Assembly (NCBI GenBank): GCA_033239525.1
Contig: BSYO01000024.1
Span: 2,313,212 to 2,377,211 of the forward strand
Source of the DNA: Nepenthes gracilis
Lineage: Eukaryota; Streptophyta; Magnoliopsida; Caryophyllales; Nepenthaceae
DNA: 64,000 nucleotides
Direction of reading: 5' to 3'
Position numbers and translations under genes: made by a program. Within the stretch, counting starts at the first letter, position 1. Each line of letters starts with the position of its first letter. The notes under the pieces are model-generated. The model had not been told where the DNA came from, searched no databases, and saw nothing but the letters and a program-made list of their open reading frames with translations. This document shows, one piece after another, positions 11,241-23,623 of the stretch.

Positions 11241-12560
11241 CTAAAATTCGATGTCGAACTCGCCCAACTCGATAGCCCATTTTACCGGCCGTCCAGAAAC
11301 ATCGGGTTTCTGGAGTATACTTTTCAGGGGGTGGTCTGTAAGGACCACTATATGGTGCACCTGAAAGTATGGCCTTAACTTCCGCGCAGAGAATATAAGT
11401 GCCAAGGCCAGTTTTTCTACGTGCGAGTAGCGGGTCTCTAGACTAGTCAGCATTTTACTTACGTAGTAGACCGGCCGTTGAGTGTCGAAGTCCTAGAGTA
11501 CAAGGACAGAGGTGAGGGACGCTTCCGATACTGTCAAGTAAAGATACAGCTCTTCTCCTCCCTTGGGTGACACTAGCAATTGCGGGCTGGTCAGATACCG
11601 CTTCAATTCATCGAAAGCTGTCTGGCAGTCTACCGTCCATTGAAACCCATTGTATTTTGTTTCTCTTAGGGCCTTAAAGAAAGGCTGGTACTTGTCGCTA
11701 GATTTCGCGAGGAAGCAAGACAGCGCTGCCAGCCGTCCAATTAATCGCTAGACGTCCTTTACACTCCGTGGGGAAGTCATATCTGCGAGAGCCTTAATCT
11801 TTTCTGGGTTTGCCTCAATTCCCCGTTGGGAGACGATGAAACCCAAGAATTTACCGGAGGCTACCCTGAAGACACACTTAGCCGGGTTTAGCTTCATGTG
11901 ATGCTTACGGAGCACCTCAAACGACTCGACCAGGTCACGGATGTGGTCGCCAGTGACCCTTCTCTTGACGAGCATGTCATCGACGTAGACCTCCATGTTG
12001 TGACCGATCTGTTTTTCAAACATCTTATTAACCAGTCTGTAATAGGTTGCTCCAGCGTTTTTTAATCCGAAGGGCATCACTTTGTAGCAGTAGGTGCCCA
12101 GATCAGTCATGAACAAGGTGTGCTCCTCGTCCTCCGAACTCATCCGGATCTGGTTGTAACACGAATAGGCGTCCATTAAGCTTAGTAGCTCATATTCGGC
12201 TGTCGAGTCAACCAGCAGGTCAATCCTGGGTAAGGAAAAGTTGTCCTTTAGGCAAGCTCTGTTAACGTCGGTGAAATCGACGCACATCCACCATTTTTCA
12301 TTGCTTTTCTTCACCAGGATGATGTTAGAAAGCCAATCTGGGTAGTGGAGTTCTCTAATAAATCCTGCGTCCAGCAGTTTTTTCACCTCCTCTCGGATGG
12401 CGATCAACTTTTCTACAGAGTGATTTCTCCGCTTCGCCCGATGGGCTTTCGGGTCAGGATCAAGCCCCAACTTGTAGACCATCACCTCAATCGGAATCCC
12501 AGGCATGTCTACCGAAGTCCATGCAAAAATATCAGCATTCCGTCGCAGGAACGTGATCAA
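11241..12560 (-). pseudogene. Tat-1 reverse transcriptase and RT-linked RNase H
   Basis: An uninterrupted 270-codon ORF (11748-12560) contains the RT domain. Seen in order: VKKLLDAGFIRELHYPDWLS, CVDFTDVNRACLKDNF, PLRIDLL-like PRIDLLVD, SLMDAYSCYNQI, TYCYKVMPFGLKNAGATY, and the catalytic YVDDMLVK. The downstream part to 11241 holds RNase H with ETRYSHVEKLALALIFSARK and VLTDHPLKSIL. The RT signature is intact, but the connection to RNase H is broken by a stop near 11745 and others. It copies element RNA into DNA. Confidence 0.92.
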
Positions 12561-12609
12561 CTCATCACGCAGTGTTTTGCCGAGTGAGCCACCGATTTGT
12601 ACACACCTT

Positions 12610-13113
12610 TTCGATTCCTTCGGGTTTAGTGGGACTAGATCTGTGGCTTCGCCAGACTATACTTGTTGTAGGGTTGTCTCATCTTGGTGATCAAGTTCCC
12701 CAACTGTTTTACCGCTGCCATTAGGAGCAACCTGAGACATATAGCATGTCCGCCCAATAACTTGGTCACCTAACACCTCTCCTACACCGTAAGGCATTGG
12801 AAACTTCATCTTGACGTGTAGAATTGAGGTCACTGCCCCGAACGTTGTTAAACACGGTCTGCCTAGTATAGCGTTATAAACAGATGTTAGGTTGACCACC
12901 AAGAATGTGAGTGTTCGACTTGCTATTTTTAGATACGTGCCCAAGGTGACCTCCAGTTGGATTGTCCCTTGGACAAGCACTAGCTCTTTGCCAAGGCTAT
13001 ACAATGGGCCTTCGACAGGTTTTAATTAGTTCTTTTTTAAGTATAGTATAAAGAACGCATCCAAGTAAAGCAAATCTTTTAAACTACAATTATCAATAAA
13101 TACTCGCTTCACC
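12610..13113 (-). pseudogene. Tat-1 aspartic protease region
   Basis: The peptide with YNAILGRPCLTTFGAV and SILHVKMKFPMP (12657-13004) is the well-conserved part that follows the protease active site in Tat-type polyproteins. Further upstream the sequence reads VFIDNCSLKDLLY at about 13060-13100. The family normally has Asp-Xaa-Gly here, and Gly is replaced by Cys. A stop splits the two parts, and a TAA separates this frame from gag. Confidence 0.75.
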
Positions 13114-14757
13114 TGTTAGTCAACACTACCGTCTGAAACGAGTGTGGATACAACGAGGGGGTCAGCATTGGGGGACATTACATGAGTCAAATCATCATCA
13201 TTGAAGTTAACGGTGTTGTCCACCGTGCGCTGCTTCTTCCTCCCAGTCTGCTGCTCCTTGTCGTCAGCTGGATTTTTTGCAGGTCGGGTGGAGACCATAT
13301 TAACTACCCCTACCGCAACCCGATTTTACGGAGGAGACGGCTCCTGTCCTTCTCCACCAACTGCTCTAGAATTCTTCCCAGGACCCTTGACGAATTTGGT
13401 GAGGTGGCCCCTGTGAATCAGCTCGAGCTCCCTCTGCAGCATCTTGCAATCCTCAGTAGAATGTCCAGCAGAGCGGTAGAAGTCGCAGAACTTCGACTGT
13501 TTCCTAGTATCCTTCAGTGGTTTTGACCACTTCAGGAATTTTTCTCCGCAGATCTGCAGGAGGACATTTGAGCGTGTGTCCATCAGGGGCGTGAAGTTGG
13601 TGGGCCCGTAATCTCTGCATTCTGGTGGCCCAGTTCTGTGCTGCTTCCGACGGGAGTGATCACTGTTGCCGTATTTTCTTTTTCCCTCTCCAGGGAATGA
13701 TCAAGGCTGATCTGCCCATTCTGGGTGTTTCGCTTCGTTAGCCTCCTCTGCAGCTGTGTATGCCGGGGTGATTGACTCTACCTCCCGGAAGGTCTAGGGA
13801 TTCTCATAGGCTAGGTGCTTGAAAAAGTCCCGTAGGTCAACGTGGAGATGAAACTGCCCAATTTTATCTCCTCCGTGATCCGGAGAATCCGCCAGGCCTC
13901 TGCCACAAAGCGGTCTAGAAATTATTGTGGGTTCTCTCCTGACTTCTGCTTGATGTGGGGAGGTGCCACTGTTGCTTTACTTCCCACCGGCTTAAGGCGT
14001 ACTGAGTCAGGAAGAGATCTGTGAACTCCCGGAAGTTGCTGATGGTGCCTGAAGGGATGTGATGAAACTAGATGCGAGCATCTCCCTTCAATGTGAGCGG
14101 GAAGTAGCGGCACATTGCTGAGTCTTCTAACCCTTGTAGACTCAGATGAGTGCAGAAGTGATCCAAATAGTCAACTAGAACACTACTCTCATCGTATGAG
14201 TCAAGGGAATGCATCTTGAACTTAGTAGGAAGTGGACGGTTTATGATCTCCGCTGTGAAAGGAGATTTATCAAGGTCAACAGCGTACTCATCGTCCTTGA
14301 ACATGCGGTTGTAAATCTTATCCACCCGCGGATCTGCGCGAGCAGCGTTGGCAAATCTCTTAGAGTTGAGGTAAGCTCTCAACTCTGTTTTGTCCTCGGA
14401 GGGTCCAATAGCCGGCCAGCTACTGCTTCCAGCTGACCTGGCAGTCCTAGAGGCTCGCACCTGGACTGAGTTTCCATTTTCTGCCCGAGAGTATCGAGAA
14501 TTTTTTCTCTCCGAAATTTCTCCCGATGTTGTGCTCCAAGAGCGCTCTTCAGGCCTGTTCTGGCCTGGAGCGCACGAAGAGGCTGGGATTGGATTATTCG
14601 TGGGCCTATCAAGCCTTCTGGTCTGCTTCTTTTTTCTCTGGCCACCGTTTTTGGTGGCCAGCGTAGGGACGGTTGCTGGCGGAGCCACATGCTATGGCTG
14701 CTCTTGTCAAGACAAGAGTATTCGGAGTAGATGGTTGTTGATCTGCATCTGCTCCAT
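13114..14757 (-). pseudogene. Tat-1 gag
   Basis: The likely start is ATG 14755-14757 (MEQMQINNHL), shortly after the primer binding site. A basic, low-complexity N-terminal part follows. The retrotransposon gag core lies near 14070-14400 (FKMHSLDSYDESSVLVDYLD, then DSAMCRYFPLTLKGDARI). At about 13480-13540 a CCHC-like knuckle, CDFYRSAGHSTEDC, is visible. Stops occur at about 14725, 14705 and 14065, and there are further shifts before 13583. Gag would form the particle that packages element RNA. Confidence 0.8.
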
Positions 14758-14950
14758 CAGTCGCTAAAAGAAAGGCACTGGCGCCCCGCCGTCGTCCTGT
14801 TGAACAGGGTTCTAGTAGCGCGATCCTGGACGGGACAAGTGGCGTCTCTAGCGAGATCGCTAGCTTGGGCTCTCGTATTCACTATTGCAGAAGAATTTGG
14901 CAGTGAAAAGAGAGCGTTGTGAGGAATTATGGTTGGCTTTTTGTAAGCGC

Positions 14951-14968
14951 TTCCCACAGACGGCGCCA
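14951..14968 (-). other. Tat-1 primer binding site
   Basis: On the minus strand the sequence next to the 5' LTR reads TGGCGCCGTCTGTGGGAA. TGGCGCC-type sites are usual in Athila/Tat elements and pair with the 3' end of a host tRNA. Four bases separate it from the LTR end. Confidence 0.8.
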
Positions 14969-14971
14969 ATT

Positions 14972-16000
14972 ATGCGTCCTTAGATCTGAACTTCGAACAG
15001 ATTTGGATTGATCCGCTTGCCCTGATTCAGGCTCCGTTCAATGAGTTTGGATCCTGCACACCACTAAAACAAACAGGAGGTCAGTGTGTCGGTAGAAAGT
15101 TGTCTCACCGAAAATACTCCGACACTCAAGTCAGTAAACAACCTTCGAAATCTGAGAATGTTACTGAAATTGAGAATTAAAAGAGAGGGTGCAAGAGTGT
15201 GTGGATCTCCATATGAAAGAGAGGCAAAGCCGTCTTCTTGAATCTGGATGGTAGGGAGGAGTAAACAGCTATCAAAAGCATGTTTGTATGCCTTGGGTTT
15301 TCTGAGTGTCAGTAGAGAGCAGAGAATTATATGTCTGTCTTAGTTGTCGTTGTGGGTGTTGTGTGAGTAAAAGTTTGCATGCCCTGAATGAGAACTCTAG
15401 GGCTTGCTTAAAGGGTGACAGGATAATCTTCCTTGGTTGGAAGGTGTGATCTCCTGCGTCATTCTGGATGGCCTTTCTTCTACAGGGAGGCACAAGTTGT
15501 CAAACTTGCTGAGATTACTTCCCTTCCTGGGGTTCAGTAGCTTTTCAAATTGCTCACCTTTCTTCCATACATTCTACCATTGGAAAGCCCCAATTGACAA
15601 GAGATTGGGAAAATCTAGTGCCTTCCTTATGGGAAAGGCGTTGATTTTGTCAATATCTTTTTTGTGTACTGGCTGAGTTCGTGGAAGATGCTGAAAGTGT
15701 CGTTGCTGGTCGCCTATTGGATCGTGGGCTCAAGTGGGTCATGCCCATAAAAAGCCTTTTATTTTCTGCCTGTTGCTACAGTGATTCCGGTCAATGCTCG
15801 GGTTGACCGTTCTGTGCGCGAGTTTTCCGCCCGCCTGTGTCTTAATTGGTCAACGCTGGCGTTGACCGTTGGGAGAACGTTTGGACCTTTCAAGATTTGA
15901 GCCTTCACCTCCTATTGGGCTAATGTTGGAGTTGGCCGTCCAACGGGCTATTTAGGCCTTCTTTGACCATTGGGCCAGCCCAACTACGGTACACCCATCA
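14972..16000 (-). repeat. Tat-1 5' LTR
   Basis: Full-length partner of 5537-6566, in window orientation (A)TGCGTCCTTAG ... ACACCCATCA. The primer binding site lies immediately to its left, which fixes this right copy as the 5' LTR. It contains GGTCAA/TTGACCG words near 15788, 15805, 15848, 15863 and 15963. Confidence 0.85.
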
Positions 16001-16793
16001 GATATTACCATTTATTAGTGAGATTATCGCCAATCTTTAATCCCCTATATTTTTTCATAACTTTAGTATATTTTTTATATTTATACAATTTATTAAAATT
16101 GATTATCAGTTTAGATTATACATAATAATTTTATATAATAATGTTATAAGTTCTCCGAATATTTGATCATATCAAATTTCAACATTTCTTTGATATATAT
16201 GTGTTTACCTAAAAAAAATTATATACATTTAGTGAGTAATTGACTCTTTTTTATTTTTATTTCATTAATCTTTCCGATGATAGGATTCAGTGCCTACTTG
16301 TAGGTGATTCAATTTTCAAATTTGCTGTTCAGGACAAAATTGGAATTATAAAATCTATCTAATGCATTATTATTTAGAAGGAAAAGTAGTTTCTGTTATT
16401 AGTTTGATGTTATTGGATTTTGGTTGTATTCGATCCATAATGATGTATGGTGTCAATGTTGAGTTTATTTATGGTTATTAGAAGCTCAATTGAATTATAA
16501 ATTTTTAATACTCTAATTTTATATGGATTTTTTTTCTTATGTGTGTTTTGAGATTATGTATTGTCAATAATAGGAACCACATTCGTGTGTAGTATTTTGT
16601 ATTTTATGATCCGACCTAAAATTTTCAAGTTGTTTGTCGATAATTCACTTTTTAGGTACACGTCTTGATCTCATTTTGGATTTTAATTGGTGAAATAAAT
16701 AATTAAATGAATAATTAATGACTTAAATCAGATTTAAACTACTTATTATTGAGAATTTAATAATTAGACTTGGGATCAAAAGCGTGACTGTTA
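16001..16793 (+). repeat. Probable 3' part of a chromovirus-like 5' LTR
   Basis: AT-rich sequence directly upstream of a methionine-type primer binding site and gag remnants, so by position it should be the end of the 5' LTR. Its start is not visible and may lie on the other side of Tat-1, left of 5537. No partner copy with clear identity was found. Confidence 0.45.
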
Positions 16794-16804
16794 TGGTATC
16801 AGAA
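16794..16804 (+). other. Primer binding site of chromovirus-like element
   Basis: TGGTATCAGAA matches the usual plant site complementary to initiator methionine tRNA (TGGTATCAGA), and is followed within 60-100 bases by gag-like sequence. Confidence 0.65.
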
Positions 16805-16849
16805 AGGTCACAATGAGAGTACCTTATTTGATTTGCGGATTTAATTTGG

Positions 16850-18760
16850 TTAATTATCTTATGATAATATTGAAGATTCGGGGCTGGACAAGGTGGACTA
16901 AGTTGTTGTGCGAACCACGAGGAAGAATATTTCACCATCATGGCTAGAATGAGGGACTTAATGGAATCAATAGCACGGAGATCAAAGAATTCAAAGTTGA
17001 TAGCAGTTGATCCAGTGATGGCCATGATGACTTATGATCATTTTACTAATGAACGGGTGCCAAAACTCACAGAAGATATGGATTCCACAAAAGCAAAAAT
17101 CTGGATCTAGTGGATCGTGAATGGTTTTGAGGTTATTCGCTATCTCAAGGTGAAGAAGTTGATTTTGCTTCCTACAAGTTCGAGGGAGTGGGGGACCATT
17201 AGTTGTCCACGAAGAGGAGAATTATGGGGCTCAAGAATAAATAGATTTCTTAACACACATTTATGAAAACATTCAAGGAGAAGTATTTTCCTATGAACTT
17301 AAGGGAGTAGCAAGAGGATAAATTTGCTTGTTTGTGACGAGGAAACAAGATACATTGGAATATGATACTAAGTTTATGGAGTTGTCCTGTTATACCTCTC
17401 ACGTAGTCTAGGATGTGGTTTGAAGAGTAGGAAAATTCCTGTAAGGGTTGAATGATACTATCCGCAAATAGCTGCGACATTAAAGTTGGGAACTTATAAA
17501 AATGTGTTGGATCAAGCTCTCTTTTTTAAGTAAGAGTTAGAGAGAAAGAAGTTTTTTGAGAAGAATGCTGCTAGCCGAGGAGATTAAGGTTTGGGATCAA
17601 GAGGATCTCATAAAAGGACAAAATTGATTGAAAAAGAAAATGAAGGAGCTAATCTATAGGGCACATCATTCCCCAACAATCAAACCTTGTAAGGCCTCAT
17701 TGTGGGAAAGCCCATGGACAAAGGCCTTGCTATAAGCTATCAAGGGTATATTTCAATTGTGCCTAATCTAGCCACATAATTAGAGATTGTCCTTATTGCA
17801 TGAGACAAATGGTAAGAAAGCCAAGCGTTTTAGAAAATTTTTTTGCAATAACGGTCCGAGATGTGGATGCATTTCTAACAATAGTTAAAGGTAACTTATG
17901 ATTTTTAAGACTTTGAGCATGTATTATTAGATTTTGAGTCAACACATTCATTCATGTCTCAGAAATTTGTTTACCATTATGGGTTCATTTTTAGTCATTG
18001 ATATTATATACCTGATGTGCATTTTTTGGTGAACGGGTTGGACTTGGTTGTAGATTTGATTTCATTAGACATACGCAATTTTGATATAATTTTAGATATA
18101 AATTAGTTAGCAAATTACCATGTTAGTATAGATTTTTGTCATAAGAGGGTGCTTTTTTTATTTTGCGATGTGAATCCTTTATTTTTAAGGAATAATATAA
18201 AAGTATTCCACTTATATGATTTTGATCTTGTATGCATGTCATTTGATAAGAAATGAATGCCAAGCCTTTTTAGTTTATGTAACCACCATTGTGAGCTATT
18301 ATGTTCTAGCTGAAGAGACACATATGGTGTGTAAATTTAAGGATGTTTTTTTATAGGATCTTCTGGGGTTGTCGTCAAATCAAGAGATCAAATTTGAGAT
18401 AAAGATTATGTCAGGAGTGACGTCAGTGTCAAAGGTGCTATATAGAATGGCACTGTCAAAGTTGAAAGAGTTAAAGAAATATTTGTAAGAATTGTTGAAG
18501 AAATATTTCACTAGGCTCAATTTATCACATGGGTGCACTGGTATTATTTGTGAATAAAAATGATGAGTCTATATAACTGTACATATGTTATCAGAATGTA
18601 AATAAAATGATCAAGAATAAGTATACGTTGCTGAGAATTAATAATTTATTTGACTAATTATAAGGGGCACAAATGTTTTCAAATATAAGTCTTCCTTTAA
18701 ATTATCATCAGTTAAAAATTAAGGAAGACGTGACAAATGTCCTTTCGAGCAAGGTATGGA
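16850..18760 (+). pseudogene. Heavily decayed chromovirus-like gypsy gag-protease-RT
   Basis: Across shifting frames one can read, in order: a gag core (a segment encoding FKEKYFP near 17270); two cysteine clusters near 17690-17800, including a CxxC and a later YFNCA..SSHIIRDC knuckle; a protease remnant with STHSFMSQKF at about 17940; the start of RT with SNQEIKFEIKIMSGV at about 18375; and later RT words (KNKYTLLRINNLF) near 18620. The order is that of Ty3/gypsy chromoviruses. Stops and shifts occur every few dozen codons, and nothing recognisable remains after about 18760, so RNase H and integrase of this copy are lost. Confidence 0.75.
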
Positions 18761-18789
18761 CATTAGGAGTTTCTAGTTATGTATTTCAT

Positions 18790-19658
18790 ATATACTAAAA
18801 CCCTTACAATTTTTATGGATTTGATGAATTTGGTATCCTAACCCTATCTTGACAATTTATACATATCGAATTAAATAACAAAATAGAATCTGATTCAAAG
18901 CACATTCATAAACTAACACATACAAGGACCAAAAGTATGATCTCATGACTTTATTTAACATTATTTGTGCATATAAATATACTAATTTAAATATTCGCTT
19001 ATTTTATCCAAAACATACAAAAAGTTTTGAATGTTTGAAAAAGCTTAAGCAAAATTTTAAAACTTTTGATGAAAATTCCATGCATACAATAATATTTAAA
19101 GAGAGAAAGTTAAATAGTCATATACATGCATCTCAAAAGGAAAAATGTAGATAAAAATTAAAAAATTTTCAAATAAACTAATGAATGAACTTAAAATACT
19201 TACTTTACACTTTTAAATTGACTAATCTGATAAAATAAAACGCTATAACCCTCTTCCTTCTCTTCCATTCCCTTTTTTTCTCTTCACTTTTTTTTCTTTT
19301 CTTCTTCCTTTTCCACAAAGAATGACCCAAAATAGTGCATACACTATTTATATAACTAAATTAGCACACGAGTGTCAAAAAGATGCGCATAAACTGCTAC
19401 TCAAACCCTCAAGTGTGCGTGAGTATCATATTATGTGGGACTCATGTGCCATCAATTTGTCCAAAATATACATGAGCGCTCCTCAAGTATGTGCAATCTA
19501 CTCAAAATGCACATAAGCATGGCTTAAATGCTCATCAGGTGCTAAGGCTGATCTTCGAATATGATTTTCCTTGAAAATTTTATTATAAAATTATTTTTAA
19601 ATTGACACAAAAATTATTCTGATGAAATTATAATTTATAAATAAAAATGGGTATTACA
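18790..19658 (-). repeat. Probable chromovirus-type LTR
   Basis: The block ends with GGGTATTACA, and minus-strand pol C-terminal sequence starts immediately to its right, which is where the 3' LTR of a minus-strand gypsy element should be. It contains a long pyrimidine tract (19250-19320). The left border is uncertain. Confidence 0.45.
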
Positions 19659-20340
19659 TCTCTCCGTTCCTTATAAAATTTTATCATCAATATTTACATA
19701 TCTCAAAAGCCAAACAAGTAGGAATGTTTCCCTCAAACTTCATCCCTATGCTCCCAAGTTGCCTCTATAAACAAGTAGGTAGATCCATAATAAAATCTAT
19801 TGAAATATGTTATTACTTCCAACTAAGAATAGGCAAATGATGCAAACATCTTGGAAGCTTCTTATATTCAGTCTTTACTTGTTGGCACGATATACACCTC
19901 ATAACATAAGTTGCAATTTCTTAATTTATATTCCTCCACTAAAAGAGCTTCTCATGTTCTGATACGTTTTATCTAATCCAGAATGAATAGTATACTTCAC
20001 TCTATGGGTATTATTCAGAATTTCATCCTCCAAGTCCACAATATTAGGTATGCAAATTTGATCTCAAAATCGAAGAACTCCTACCACATGAAATTAAAAT
20101 TTGCTCATGACTCTTGGCTCAAATCCCCAGTAATTTTCATCAAATATAAATTATTCATTTAAGACTAATTGATCCTTTCCATAATTACCGATTTGACTTA
20201 GAAATATGTTAAAATTATCTTTGAGTCTTGAAAGTGAATTCAAATATTACAATTTTAAATTCCATCTAATATCTCTCATTCCTTACTCAATAAATGAGCT
20301 ACCATGCCCAAAGACTTTCAATTTAACGCATCCGCAATAA
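19659..20340 (-). pseudogene. Remnant of chromovirus-like integrase, internally deleted
   Basis: On the minus strand, near 19860-19900, the peptide CISCQQVKTEYKKLPRC matches the zinc-binding end of a gypsy integrase, preceded to its right by more degraded sequence. Almost directly after it, IEATWEHRDEV near 19730-19760 matches the C-terminal tail that normally follows the whole catalytic core. Most of the integrase core is therefore deleted. The fragment is in opposite orientation to the element at 16850-18760. Confidence 0.6.
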
Positions 20341-22060
20341 CGTCTGTTTTTTCCTGGCTAATATTGGGTATTTCAATTATAATCTTTTAATAAATCTATC
20401 CAACAATGCTATCTCATGTTCAACACCTTTTACAAAAATAAATATTTTAAACTCTTATGATATAAATAAATAATAAATTTTTCTCTATATAGATAATATC
20501 TTAAAATTTTTAAAGTAAATATCTCCACTACTAACTCCAAACCATAGGAGGGATAATTATGTTTGTAGGTTATGAGTCTTCTTGACATTTAAGTAATAAC
20601 TCAACCATGCAGCATTCAAATGTGTCTAAAACCTTTCTTCTAAGTATCACAGTAGGCCACAAAGCCTTCTGATTCATTTGGAATTGAAAAAATCGGTACA
20701 TGTATATATATATATTTATATATATAATAACAAAATATGTATTCAACAACATAGAACAAATAAATGAAATACAATAAAATATGTATAAAATCTTTTTTTT
20801 GTAAGTAAATACGTATAAAATCTAATATACCAAATAATCCAAATATGCCAAATGTCCAAAAATTGAGTGTCACAGACCTGGTAAAATCTGAATTTTTGAC
20901 CAATATTATCATTGTTTCTCATTCCTTTCAAACTAGTGGGCAATGAATATATTGTAGGCAGCTCAGATGCGATCATTGGTGGTGAAATTGTTTATATTTT
21001 TTGGGTATCAATTCCGTAGTTAGATTGTAATTATATCGGATGCATTTTTGGTTTGAGGACTTGATCAATAGGATTGTCGACCTATTGTATTGTGATGAAA
21101 ACATTGGACTATTTTGGCATCTGATTTATATTGGATCAGTGATATGATCTAAATTGTTGGTTTATTACTCTTTTCTTACGGACATTTGAGCAGGTCATGA
21201 TAATTTCTTTGTCCGGACCGGTAGTTTGGAGTGATTCTATCCTATTTTGTTGATACTATTGGTACTGTATCAATATTTGGTTAGCCCATGGCTGGATTTG
21301 GATTTTATAATTAGATATCACCATTTGGGGTTATATTTTGAGAATTTTAATTATCATTAAATATATTTTGTGATTATTTTTGGATTATCATTAAATATAT
21401 TTTGGGATTATATTTTGTGATTTTTTTATAAATCACAATGTTTTTTTTTATAAAAAAACACTTATTCATATTTAAATTCAGATTTTTTTTAATAAAAAAT
21501 AGTATTTAATTTGTAAATAAGGATCCCCTCCATCCCCCTTTGATAATTTCAGACAAATTTCTAATATATAACCTCATTGTAAAGATTTTATACGCCAAAA
21601 GTCCAGACAACATAAAAATAAAAATTAAACTCGTAATAATTAATTCAATTATAATACTTTAAAAAAAAAAAACCATTGTCGAATCCTTGGTGGTATGGAA
21701 ATCGCATATAAAATGAAACAACAAAAATTACAATAATTGCTTACAGTGTTTTTAGTCGTAATTCAATATTTATAATATATAAATCCAAATCTAGGCAAGT
21801 TCATATATTTATAAAACATAAAAATAATTTATAGAAGTGTATTGTTGAAAGTACAAGTAAAATTCAGGCAGAGTAGGGCGACCTGTGACCGTCTCCGCCC
21901 CACCATCTCCAAGCTGCTAAAGCTCCGGTGTGGTGCAGTGGCCGGCTGGCATTGGAACTTCACCTATATTTATAAAATTCAGGCGGGGGTGCTTGGCCAG
22001 CACCGTCAGGGTGGGTGACCACCGTTGGCTGGCTTAGGAGGTAGTAGGTCCTGACAAAGG
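20341..22060. other. AT-rich intergenic DNA
   Basis: No gene is recognised. The stretch holds TA-rich simple sequence (20700-20730) and an A run at 21661-21672. A more GC-rich 200-base patch lies at 21870-22060, with AAATTCAGGC repeated. The word GAGTGTCACAGACC near 20860 is suggestive of a degenerate LTR edge but I cannot support it further. Confidence 0.4.
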
Positions 22061-22295
22061 TGTTAAAATTGGATCGTTTATTTAAACCGTGAAAAAATAA
22101 TCGATGACACATAATAATTAATAATTATAAATAATAAAGAACATATAATTTTACGTGAAAAATCCTTTTTATAAATAAAAAAAAACTACGGGACTATACA
22201 TCTGAAATATCTACTATGCAATATACGTTCGGTTACATAAATCCCAAAAATATAAACACACAATACCTTATAATAAATAAATCCGAGCAATAATA
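22061..22295 (-). repeat. Truncated family A LTR (copy 3)
   Basis: Starting TGTTAAAATTGGATCG, it follows the same order as 46726-46975: TTTATTTAAA, then TATACGTTCGGTTA, then ATACCTTATAATAAATAAATC. The similarity stops near 22295, so the copy is truncated. It shares orientation with copia-3's LTR. Confidence 0.7.
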
Positions 22296-23623
22296 TGCAA
22301 CCAGCATTGCCGGGGAGCATGAGCAATGTTGGCAGGGGGTTCCGGCAGCAGCCAAGAGCATGGCCAAAGACACTAAGTTGCTCATAGTTTGGGTTCGGAG
22401 CCGACACCCCTTACTGCTCCATATCGGAGACAATGAGTTCCTCCGGAAGAGATGAAATTACAGATTCATCAACTTGTCGCCGAGCTCATCCAAAAGTAAT
22501 ATGCAGCTGAACGGACCATCAACATGTTTAGAATAACTAGTTCGAATTCACAAGAACCGACTTCTCCACACTGTATAGTTCACATAGGGATGCCTACTCC
22601 AGACAGATTATACCTGGCTTTGACTGCATTGAGCATTCGGAGGTCGGGTTTCGAGATTTCAGTTCCACAGAGTAATGAAGAACGAATAACGTATGCATTT
22701 TGTTTCACAATTAAACGGTTAAAGGCAGCAAGAATTCTGCATTCTGAAGTTTTGTTGATCGATGTTTAACATGATATGCATTGGATTCGTTAACAATACG
22801 GTCACTTCGATAAGAAAAACTAACAACCACCGATCAAGCTCGCAAGGGGGAAAGGAAAAGAAAGAAAAGAAAGAAAATCAAGCAAACAAGAAATTTTAAA
22901 GGTGTTCTTCAAGTCATCATACTTCATTATTGTTGTAGCAATTGAGTATTTGCCTGCTCCCCTCTGCCTTCCTGAAACAAAGAAGGATCTTCTATATGAT
23001 TTTGTTATTTTTCAAACAATAACTAATTTTGAGAGGGCATGGTATTAAGAAAACTATAGTGAATAGATAGGTTATACGAAGGGTTTTCGGTGTGAACGGG
23101 GCAATGGTTGTAACTAGGTCAGCTATTTGAGTCTGATTATACAATTTCACTTGATTTAATGTAATATTTTTTGAAAATCGAAACAATTTTAAATCATTTT
23201 TATCATATCACTCTATATTTTTTTTGAATATATATGTTCATTTCGTTCTTTTAACTATAACTAACTTATCTTACCTTAGAAGTATATTAGTCAGTCTATA
23301 TTTTAAGTGTTTGAACTAACTTAAATAGTATACCATCATCTTATTTGTTATATGTACAACTTCTATACGTTTATGGATATCATCACTCTTAATCTTTTAG
23401 TATAACTCCACTTATCCACATTGATATTCTCATATCTACAACCCTTATTTCTTGTACATATTATTGTTTGATTATTCATCATTCTAATCTAAACATACCG
23501 AACATTTAATAACCATCTTATAAAATCTTCCATTCAATATTAAATGAATATTTCTATCATGTAACACACCCAATACAGTTTACAAATGAAAGAGATTTCA
23601 CACGGTGTACTGAAAAAGATTTG
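22296..23623. other. Unassigned stretch, no supported gene
   Basis: An 81-codon plus-strand ORF at 22524-22769 and smaller ones on the minus strand carry no motif I know. The region 22300-22780 is less AT-rich than its surroundings and could be old coding or LTR sequence. From 23000 to 23600 it is plain AT-rich DNA. The Tat-2 target duplication begins at 23619. Confidence 0.35.

Larger units (their letters stand above)
5537..16000 (-). mobile_element. Tat-1: nearly complete Ty3/gypsy Tat-type retrotransposon
   Basis: Two LTRs of about 1.03 kb enclose, in minus-strand order, a primer binding site, gag, protease, RT, RNase H, a second RNase H domain and integrase, then a long 3' region with minisatellites and an antisense ORF. 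A second, archaeal-type RNase H after the normal one and extra ORFs near the 3' LTR are known hallmarks of the Tat lineage (Ogre, Retand and relatives). The sequence GATATTA lies at 5530-5536 and again at 16001-16007, so it is a likely target duplication if the LTR is taken to start with the A at 5537. Stops and frameshifts throughout gag-pol show it is inactive. LTRs differ at very roughly 10-15% of positions in the part I compared. Confidence 0.9.

Noticed and set aside
12345..12587. Plus-strand ORFs opposite RT
   Set aside because: Shadow of the intact minus-strand RT frame.
14390..14767. 125-codon plus-strand ORF opposite gag
   Set aside because: It is a mirror of the gag frame on the minus strand, which carries the recognisable gag core.
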